Origin: Rhopalosiphum padi
Taxonomy: Eukaryota > Arthropoda > Insecta > Hemiptera > Aphididae
Length of the DNA: 64,000 nucleotides
Assembly (NCBI RefSeq): GCF_020882245.1
Contig: NC_083597.1
Location: 53,980,152-54,044,151, forward strand
Direction of reading: 5' to 3'
Below the pieces are notes generated by a model. It worked only from the letters and a program-made list of their open reading frames with translations, was not told the DNA's origin and ran no database searches. The position numbers and the translations under genes are program-made. This document shows positions 54,301 through 64,000 of this stretch, one piece after another; position 1 is the stretch's first letter, and each line of letters starts with the position of its first letter.

Positions 54301-57300
54301 TCCAGTGTGAAATTAAATCATGTTGTTATTATTTTTTTTTTTGACGCGTTAAACGCATGCCCACGGTGGTTTAACACAAATTGCACAGTGTAAATGTTCA
54401 TTCACACATGCATAAACGTATATAGAATATAAAGTCCCCTTTATCGTTTGGACCGCGAAACTGCAGTGTAGTTTGTGGTACTCTCGTCATGTTATTGAAC
54501 AGTGAATAGCTGTTAAATGGGTCGACGGAGCCTCGAGGGAGACCGTGCGCGTGATCGTCTCTTATGTGTTATACGAATCTCACTGTCATTTATAAAAACA
54601 GCGTTTGTTTACAATCACATATTATTTATTATGGCGATTTGTCGTGTTTCAGATTTGAACGACTCTATAAAATATTATTTATCACCTTATTTATAACGTA
54701 TTCATGTACGCACACGTCCAAAGTAAATAGTTGTAAGATATGAGTAATACAATAATTATTTTATTATAAATTTAAAAAATACACTTTATCTAAACATTCT
54801 AAACTAATAACCCAAATAAATAGTGTACCTATATAATATCGTATTCCTATAAATAAAGCTAAAATACCAAAATATTGAATTCATTATTACATCTAAAACT
54901 CATATTATATACTCAATACTCATAACTAATATTATTGCAATAGTATTATGCTCAAATAAAAATGGCATCTAACTAATAATTGCAATAGGAAAATGTGTAT
55001 AATTATTAATAGTATATTGCTCCTAATCTGCAACGTTAGGTTGCATCAATTGCATAGTTAATTTGTACTATACATATAATATTACATATTATATTAAGGC
55101 ATGCTAAATACATTATACGTATTAGAGTATTATATAATAGTGAACTTCAAACGATAAATCTAAAATTCTGCAAAAGACGTATACTTAATGTTACAACATA
55201 ATTTCTTTTGAGTAGGTGTACGTAAATATTATATGTCATGAGTTTGTCAATACATTGTTGATTTAGTATTAATGATGTCATGCATATATTCAATTTTATA
55301 ACCAAACAATATATTTTACCATTTTTACCATTAGGCATAATTTAAAGGCATAGGCGGAGATTTATTGAATTTGTTTTTGAAGGAGAAGGGATCAAAACTT
55401 CCAAACTATAAGCGGCAATCAATAAAACATAAAACAAATATTAATATTATTTTTATTTAAAAGGTACCTAATGAATATTTTTGGAGGGCTAAGCTCTAAT
55501 CTCCTGTATTGAAGAGAGTAGTGTCAAAAATCAGCCCCACAAGCCTCCCCACTAAAAAAGTGAGTTATCAAATATTAATATCAATACAATATTATATAGC
55601 TACTGATGATAAATATTATCTTTTTATGAAGTTATAATTAATATAAACATATTCTGTTTTCTAGGTAAGTTAAGTTTTAATACAATTAAATTTTGTTATT
55701 AGGTAGGTAATAGAAACACATTACTTACACATATTATAATAAAATCAATCTATCTTTTCATTCTATTGTATCGTTAAAAGATTTAAGTATAAGATATTTA
55801 ACATATTGAAATATTAAAACAGTAAAAGATAATATACCACATTAATAAATGATACAGTTCATCCGTAACTAGAATGATACTAATGATTGTTAAGCGGTGA
55901 CAATAGTATAGGTATATATAATATAAGCTTTCGCCGTTGTTCGTCATCGGTCACAAAATGAAAGGGGAACTAGAAATATCGATCCACCATCATTCTGCGG
56001 GCTCTTTAATATACTTTATAGATGTCTCAACTAGCTAGAGATGTTGTACCTACGAAAACACAGTACTTTTCATTCCGATTAATATCTTATTAAACCCACC
56101 AACTAACCTATCTTAAAATATAAAAACGTACAGTATAACCTATACAATTATAAAATTAATATTATCCTTATTACAACTTACATATCAAGCCCGATTGAGA
56201 AAAGAAAACTTTTTTTGGTCATTACTGCCTGCAGTAAATTTAATTATATAGACTTATAGTAAATAATATTTCTGGTATGAAAATGTATGTATTTTCCTAT
56301 ACCTAACTCTCAATATTATATAATATGTGACATATATATAGTAAATAAATATTACTTTTAATTTTTAAATAATAATACTATGAAACTTAAAGGGGACTTT
56401 CTAAATGCTATATTCTATATTTTGTTTATGCCTACTTTATATATACCATATTGTACCATAAGGTAAATGTGGATATAAGTAATAGACGCATTAATATAAT
56501 ATATGCATAAAGGTTCCCCGCGGGCAACGACATATGTTACATAATATGTGACGTTTTACGGATATACGGTACATTGGTTTTAAAAAGTATTAAAATGTAT
56601 TCTTCAGCAATGTATTTATTATAAGTAGCCAAAATTAGTTTATTTTCATGGTCTCATGGATAATAGATTTGATTATATTATTATTATGGGATATTACATA
56701 TTATTATGTACAAATTTATAATATGCGTTCTAAATATCTTTGTAAACCTTTCTAGGTACCTACGTAGAAAAATTAATGTCCATATTTAGTTCTGAAAAAA
56801 GAAAAAAAAACTATCTAACTAATTTTTTTTTTAACTGAAATTTTTAAAATATGTAAGATTAAAATATAAAATTCAAAAAAAAAAATCCAATGTGGTAACA
56901 TGGAAATCTCCTAAGAGATATTTTTTTAGGTTTCTGACATTCATACGCCAAACGCTTTCAAAATTCATAACAATCCTTCGCTATATTGAAAAACCTATTT
57001 CTATTCGAAGTTAAGTTTCCTATTACGTAAATTTGATTTTTGTCATTATCGTAGTACACATTTATTTTTTATTTTTATTAATACAAATTTATACATTTGG
57101 ATTATCTACCTCCTGTAGGCTATGCTTGTGTTGGAGATAGAGAGTTACAGTTTAACTTAAACTATAAGAAATTAAATTAATAATATATGAGTATAATATT
57201 TTGAATGTTGGTAATATTAATACAGACTATATTATATAATATAGGTGCACAGAATAAAGAAAGAATATTCATGTATTGCTATGGTCAATGTTAGAATATA

Positions 57301-58206
57301 TTATGAATTAAATTTTTTTTTTAATAATTAATTTAGTTTGTAAACCCTAAAGCTAATATTTTTTTTATCGATCCCTGAATATACAAAATGCATTAAATTA
57401 TGCATAAAGAAAGTGAAGTGAACTAAAAGATTACGATTCGCCTCTCAGTCGAAATTTAGTGACGTGTGAATTATAATGCAGCATATACAGTAAAGCAACC
57501 ATGTCGTTATAGTCTTTGTAATTTATATATTTAAAAAATTGTTGTATAAAAATTTAGTTTAATATTCATTGTGAATTTTTAACGTTTATTTAGATAAATC
57601 TATATTAACTATTTACCTAGTCGTGTTTGAATCAAAACAAAATAAAATTGATCAGTAAAATAGAATAGGCTACATGAGTTATAACAAAACAATTTCTCAT
57701 TTTTGTTATAGGTACTTTAAAAAAATCACTAATAGGTACCTTATATTATAAAATATTAGTTATAATAAGGCTATTATAAGGCTTATAACATTATTAGAAT
57801 GATACTATTAGATATTTTAATGTTTAAATTCTAGTTTCTATTTTATAATTTATTAATATTTAGTGTTGAATTAAAAATTAAATGATATGACATAAAATCA
57901 GTATTCAATGTAAGTGTGTAAATGTATAATAATATGTCTGTTTGTTCACTTTTTACAATTACCTGTAGGTATGGATATATATTATATAATATGTTGTATT
58001 GCCTTATACATCTATACGCGAAAACTAAAATGTTTAAATCAAACCGTACCGTCAAAATTCTTCATTCGATTATATTAATATTTTATGTACACAAATACAC
58101 AATACACTATTATATTTATTATTTATGTAAGTACTACATGGTTTATTATATATAATACCTATACGCACGCATGTGTGCAACGGTAACTGTATTATGATTT
58201 TGTTTT
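51351..58206. other. Upstream region, no gene seen
   Basis: AT-rich, with a TTA repeat at 51439-51462, GT at 51821-51839, AT at 51976-51998 and 53123-53144, a CCTCTAC/GTAGAGG hairpin at 53155-53169, and a mildly GC-richer stretch at about 54340-54620. Near 55350-55560, words such as GGCGGAG and AGCCTCCCC hint at an old transposon remnant whose ends I could not find. No exon was recognised. Confidence 0.6.
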
Positions 58207-58465
58207 TAAGAAGTTTTGGAAATACGGGGCCGGGATACCCGATAGCGCGCGCGGTGTATTGTATCAAAAGCCTTCGTCAGCATTTAGTTCACGCCTTTTC
58301 CAGTCGACTGAACAGCTCGACGGATTTCCAAGAGCTGGTTGATTCAATTTGCCGTGCGATTTGCTCGGAATACGGGATTGCCAGCACACAAACTCTGGGG
58401 TTGTTCTCTTCTCATCCCTTTTCACGGGGTTTTCAAATGGGGTACAAAACTTTACGTGCGCGCGC
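58207..58465. other. GC-rich block of unknown nature
   Basis: About 260 bases of near-balanced composition in an AT-rich region, from ATACGGGGCCGGGATACCCG to about GTGCGCGCGCTC. A plus-strand frame (58173-58592) and a minus-strand frame (58264-58494) are both open, but I recognise no protein family in either. It is about 7.5 kb upstream of the first Awh coding exon. It could be a conserved enhancer, a noncoding exon or a gene fragment. Confidence 0.3.
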
Positions 58466-61400
58466 TCTGGTGTATGTCTATATATACGATGCATATGTAT
58501 ATGTATATGTACACTATATATACGTGCAATACACGCTCACCGAAGTAAACAACGCAGCAAGAAAAAAGAATCGAGAGAGGGAAAAATGGTGACTTAAAAT
58601 TTCACAAACAACCTCGCGACGTACAAAGGATACATTATATTATATGTATATATATATACATATATATGTGTGTGTGTGTATGTATAAAGTGCGCGTGTAA
58701 AGCAAGATTGTTTTTTTTTATCTTGGAAAATATACAAACAAAGACAGAAACCAGTGGTTATATAAATCTGTAATTTTTTAAATTAGCCAAACAATATTCA
58801 AATAATTTACTAATAGCATTTAACGTTTAAGTAGTTCTTAAAAAAAAAAACTAAAAATAATGATAAGTACCTACATTATAAATAATATTTTACTTTATTC
58901 TTATCTGTTAAAAAAAACGAATCAAATGAATCAATAGGTACGCAATAGGGCGTAAATATGTCTGTAGTGTTACACACACTCTATACATTGATTTATTACG
59001 AAATAAGTAGTTTTTAATCAATCTCAATTTTTTTTTTCATCTGTTAAATGCGTTTAATGATTAAAATCTTAATTTTCGTTATGAGGATTGACATATCCAT
59101 TTTCACATCCACATATTATTATGTTGTCTTCGTATTACAAACACACAATATAGCAAATTTGTTGGCAGTTAGAACTTTGTATAATTTAGTAATAAAATTA
59201 CCTATCGTCAATATATGTATAATATCTGTATTTTCACATAGGATTTGTTTTTGTACGTAAGACTTAGTAAGATTTAAGACTGTTCATCCAATTATAAATA
59301 TAATATATATTATACAACAAAATAAACTCAAGAAACAATAGTATAGAGCGCATATACTTAAAACTGTAAGACCTCAAGTCTATACCTATATAACAACCGA
59401 AATGTATTTTATTTGCTGTCTAAATAGACCAAATATATTTCCTATGATAAACACGTTTGTTCTGGCAACAAAACTGAATAACAAACATCCATCCTAAATA
59501 ATTGAGTTTAAAATTGGAGAGTCTAGGACAACTTTAAATTCGTTTCTGGTAAATTGTATATCCAAGACCTCGTTTGCACAATAATAAAACGTGACAAGAA
59601 AATTTAAAATTCAACGAAATACCAACAATATATCTGTATATATATATGGTTTAACTATAATAATAATGTGTTGTATTATACGTATAAAAATTAATAATGA
59701 ACTAACAAACTAACAAATTTACTTATCAGTTTTTACCAATAACACTTTGTTATTTTCATTCTCCTACGACATACATTTTTAAAAATACAAATAAATATTT
59801 AAGATATAAATGTTATTTTTATGACAACTCAGTATTTAATCTTTAACAATTTATAAAAAATTAAAGTTACACAATTATTTATTAAAAATGTCAACATTTT
59901 TATAGATTTTGAGTGAAACGATAAATAAATTCATTTTATAGTGAATAATTTATTAAATTAAGTATTATCTTCATTCACTCTGATTTTAAAAATTGTTGTA
60001 AAATTAATTCAGACAAGACTACAAGAGAAATACTCTAAAAGTTCCATGTAGTTAAAAACAAAAACAAAAAGGAACTTATAAAAAAAAATTTTATTTTAAA
60101 TAAGCCACTGACTTAAATCGTTTCAACTCAATTATCAATGTTTTCGGTAGTTTATCTTTAATAACAAACATACAACAGAAAAATTAATTAATTTAAAAAC
60201 CACAGTCTTTATAGTTACTTTTTAATAATACAGCTCAAATGTTACGTGTCCATGTTCAATTTTTAAATTAGTACTTTACTTTAAAATTTATAATTTTACC
60301 ATCGTAGATTCGTAAAGTGTATCTAGTATCTATACTATTTAAATAAAGAGAATACAAATTAAAAATATAACTATACCTAATTAAAGATGAAGGTAAATAT
60401 TATTACAAATCATATTCGTAATAAGGTTTACTTAAACTATCCTATACATTGTGAAAAAGTAATTTTGATTAGGAGAGAAAGGAAATTGTTTTATAAAAAA
60501 AACACATTGCTATAGTATTTAGTATTTAGTTACTTTAGATTCAGAGAGGTCAGTGAAGTGATAAATGATTGACACAGTTATGTGTGTTTTTTTCTGCCTA
60601 TCATCATCTTTTAGGGTAGTAAAAATACTTTGATTTTTAAAAATGGGGGTTGTTTCTCATAAAATAATAGATTATTAGTTGGTAGTTTGACCCCCAAACT
60701 AAAAGTAGGTAAATAAGTTCATAGTACTTTTTTAAAATCGGAACATCTTTAGACAAATTCAATTTTTGACAAAATGTTTATTAGTTTTATTTGTTTTAGT
60801 TTAATACAAAATCCTACAGAAGTTGTTCTTATATTTATATACAAATATTAGCCATAATAAAACATAATACATATAGGCACAATTTTTTTTATATACACAT
60901 TAAAATTAAGAATTTTGACAAAATGTGCGTCAAAATATCAAACTATAGGTATCATAATTATAAATTCATACAAACTACATCTCAGTTTTGAAAATTGAAC
61001 ACAAGATTTCTCAAAAAAAAAAACTTTATGCCAAATCCATACAAAATAAAAATATATATAAAAGAAATTATTTGTATAGACATCTTAAGTTCAAATTTAA
61101 ACAAAATTACTTATTCAAAGATCAATAACGATATTCTATTAATGATAATTATTTAGTTATGATTTAATAACATTCATATTTCATATATAATATATTATAT
61201 GAATATGAAACTATAACATTTACGTATATTATATTATTATGAACTTTACTATACGCATACGCAATGACATTTTTTATTTCCTTCGAGATATTATCTATTT
61301 ATATTATGCATCTTTTTAGTGGTTTACGGTAATTAAAGATATATATTATTAATTTTTAAATTATATAAGTTGATACAATATGGTATAAATATATATTATT

Positions 61401-62200
61401 ATTATATTTAAATACTAATAATTTAATAAATACAATATTTTTGGAAAAAATTATATCAACCTACCGCCATACTAATATTAAAATAAATGACTTATAAATA
61501 GCTATATCAAAAATACATATCACGTAATATACTTAGTGATATAAACTGACACCTGCAGATATAGACTGTCTCCGCTCAAAATCGTTTTTCGTATACAATT
61601 ATATATCATTAACACGCCCATTATAGTAATCCACTCGACATCTAATATACTAATATACAGCAGAAGGTTACCCACTTGCTTGCCTTTTTTTTGTTTCGGT
61701 TCATACCATATTATCAATTATATTGTTTAGTGTGTATATTATGCTTGGTTCGGATAAATTCGAGATTTATTTTATAATAAAATATTTTGATTATTGAGAG
61801 CTTGAAGTTTGTAAATAACGTTATGCTTGTAAAAGCAGTTTAAAGTCACTATATCAAAATTTTAAATTTTATATAGGTGTATATACATAATTATGCGGTT
61901 TATAAGTTTCGTTTATTGCTGCAGTACAAATGATTCGATGATGTGCGTTATAGTTACATTAATCGTACGGTAGGCACGTATATGAATTGGGGTGAGCGGG
62001 ACGGTGTGTAAAAGATTAGCAGATTATATCATAATACTGCATTAATCTTCTCGTATATTTATACATACATTGTACAAATTACGGCATTATTGTGACGTGC
62101 CTTTTGAAGAGAATAAAAATTTATCACGCGCGTATTATTATTTTATCGTCATATTATTATTGTAACTCTTGCAACTCCCGTTATATTATTATTATACATA
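58466..62200. other. Upstream region, no gene seen
   Basis: AT-rich sequence with short TA and GT repeats near 58640-58680. No recognisable exon, RNA gene or element with paired ends was found. Confidence 0.6.
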
Positions 62201-62209
62201 GCATATTAT

Positions 62210-62372
62210 AATACACGGCGGCGATTGCGTGGCGCACGTGTCCATTCGATCCGGGAAGCGCACGTCGAAAGACTCTGGTCAGGTGGAAAGTCTCTTTTTT
62301 TTCTCCACCCTCTCCCTGCACTGTCCACTGAATATATATAACGCGCGCACACACATCTAAATATTATGCGTA

Positions 62373-62428
<56 letters not shown>

Positions 62429-62720
62429 TGGATGTCACCGCACTGGGAAACTGTCAGCGGACTGGAATGATCGCGTTATATGCGCGCGCGCAAAGGACAC
62501 TGCCGACGACGACGGCGACTTTATACGACGTGTGTTGGCCGCCGACTGTGGAGTGTACGTCTCTCGCACGCGACTCCTCTGGGCACACAGCAAGAGATCG
62601 CCCGCGGAGTCTACACAGAATAGAATATTATATTATTATGCAATCGTCAAAAAATATACGTTCCCACGCGCATTGCAATGCGTCACGCGCGCAAAAACGA
62701 CACAGAAATAAAATTATAAT
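62210..62720. promoter_or_regulatory. CpG-containing islet around a GT microsatellite
   Basis: A less AT-rich stretch with CGGCGGCGATTGCGTGGCGC, GCGCGCGCG and GACGACGACGGCGAC. The open frames through the GT repeat are compositional. It resembles the other GC islets; its function is unknown. Confidence 0.2.
62375..62427. repeat. GT dinucleotide microsatellite, 53 bp
   Basis: About 26 uninterrupted GT units, the longest perfect dinucleotide repeat in the window. Confidence 0.97.
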
Positions 62721-63117
62721 ATAAATCTCCGATCGATGTGAACGCTATATAAAAAATATTATTGGTACTTATTATACTTTAATATACGCGTATTTATTTT
62801 AGTGGTTATTGCGAGTCTGGCTACCGTGCGCGCATAATCCAAGTCCGAAATCGAGGTTAGGTGGTTTTTTTTTTTCAATTTTTATTGCCGCGTGTGTGCC
62901 CGACCAAAGTACCTATATATATATATATATATTCTTATTTCGCGTTTAACGTCGTAAAAACTTCTTCGTATATACATCTATAATAGTATGACTATGACAC
63001 GGGTACGCGTTTACCGTATACATTATATTTCATTTTCGACACGCAGAACATAGACGGTTGTATAAGAGTATAATTTATATTCTATTAAATTGTAAATACG
63101 CGCTCCGTGTGCTGATA

Positions 63118-63806
63118 CAGAGTGATTCATCGAGCACGATCAGCCCAATTTTTTCATCTGATATTGAATTTATTCAATTCTGATTTTTAGAATTTTTAAA
63201 TATACTTAAACACCGTATTTTAAAATACTTGAGGATTTTTTAATTTTTTACTGTAAATATTATTTAGCAGATAATTTTAATTTTTTAATTTTGATGTACC
63301 TAATTTAAAATACGATTTAATAGTTTATCAGTTATTGAAATGCTTATATTAAGGATAATAGTCCTTAAAAATGATTTTACTGCAAAAATAAAAAATATAT
63401 ATGTAATATTAGATCTAGTAATTATTATACTTTGACCATTTCTATGAATTATAAGTGTTGATAGGTAGATTAATATTAATTATTAAAATATTGAAATCGC
63501 TATAGCCCCCATATCTTTCAAATCCGTTATCATGAATCTAATAGCCTTATTATTTACTAAATTCAGTAACTCAAAATTAATCGAGTTTTGATTTTGATTT
63601 TTAATACGTAAACATTTTCAGAAAAAATATCCATTAAATAATTTACAGTAGAAAAGAGTTCTCATTTAAAAAAACTTAAGTTTATATTTTTACCTTAAGT
63701 AGTACAAAAATCATAAATGATATTTAAAAATTCCAAAAATTGAATTTTGAATTACTGTTTCATTAAAGAGATAAAAGGAAGAGAGTGTACTTGGCGAATC
63801 ACTCTG
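63118..63806. mobile_element. TA-flanked MITE, Tc1/mariner-like
   Basis: A 689-bp element. The left end CAGAGTGATTCATCGAGCAC and the right end read inward CAGAGTGATTCGCCAAGTAC match at 16 of 20 bases, 11 of them perfect at the tip. It is flanked by TA at 63116-63117 and 63807-63808, the target site of Tc1/mariner elements. The interior is AT-rich and has no transposase-like frame, so it is non-autonomous. The superfamily is inferred from the TA duplication and the short terminal repeat. Confidence 0.75.
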
Positions 63807-64000
63807 TATATACTCGCAGTATAAATAATTGCATACTACGTCACATTGTTGAATACGTTTTGAAACGAAATGAGCCATTCGACGATATTATTTTGTCTAC
63901 TAAGTTTACTTTGTTTACAAGTACTACCGGTTGGTCAGCCTCGAAGTTTAAAAATATACCTAATATCAATTCATGCGTGCGGCAGCGAGAGAAGCTATAA

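Noticed and set aside
58173..58592. 139-residue plus-strand open frame
   Set aside because: Not accepted as a gene because its ends run into TA/GT repeats and no family is recognised. The underlying GC-rich block is reported as a finding instead.
62377..62724. Open frames starting in the GT repeat with poly Cys-Val
   Set aside because: Produced by the dinucleotide microsatellite and the GC islet after it.
63785..64000. Plus-strand open frame at the window end
   Set aside because: It begins inside the right end of the MITE and shows no recognisable protein.
1..64000. tRNA, rRNA or CRISPR features
   Set aside because: No paired A/B-box cloverleaf, rRNA core or spaced direct-repeat array was noticed. 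A covariance-model scan would be decisive.

Overview
The window is animal nuclear DNA. It is very AT-rich, with poly-A/T tracts, many microsatellites and multi-kilobase introns bounded by GT/AG. Protein similarity points to an insect. The frequent TAGGTA/GGTACCTA words, the CpG-containing GC-rich islets in AT-rich sequence, and a short hAT element ending in CAGTGGCGTAATTG-type termini resemble aphid genomes (Hemiptera: Aphididae). The species call is inference from general knowledge and was not checked by search.

Only one protein-coding gene is convincing: a complete orthologue of Arrowhead (Awh; the Lhx6/Lhx8 class of LIM-homeodomain transcription factors) on the minus strand. Its coding exons run from 50671 down to 1015, so the gene fills about 50 kb of the 64 kb window. 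In transcription order they are: an N-terminal exon (50609-50671), a possible 34-codon cassette exon (35370-35471), LIM1 (22276-22457), LIM2 (5767-5984), the homeodomain exon (2208-2462), an exon with the conserved HINL..LTYSF motif (1205-1342), and a terminal exon with the stop codon (1015-1097). All splice phases join. The deduced protein is 312 residues without the cassette and 346 with it. All 16 LIM zinc ligands and the homeodomain core (W48, F49, Q50, N51) are present. Introns 1 to 3 are 13-16 kb each, while the 3' half of the gene is compact.

Region by region: 1-1014 holds the 3' UTR with a polyadenylation signal near 925, then downstream sequence with no gene seen. 1015-50671 is Awh. 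Its introns hold GAGA-rich islets, GC-rich islets, simple repeats, one clean hAT MITE (1980-2153) next to the homeodomain splice donor, and a decayed hAT-like copy (44720-44966). 50672-51350 is the 5' UTR and a GC-rich, CpG-rich putative promoter with a CCAAT box inside a perfect inverted repeat. 51350-64000 is upstream intergenic sequence with no recognised gene. It contains a GC-rich block of unknown nature (58207-58465), a 53-bp GT microsatellite at 62375, and a 689-bp TA-flanked MITE (63118-63806).

No tRNA, rRNA, CRISPR array or bacterial-type operon was seen. I found no clear new system. The most useful leads are the unexplained in-frame cassette exon, the N-terminal extension of Awh, the MITE beside an essential splice donor, and the candidate regulatory islets.
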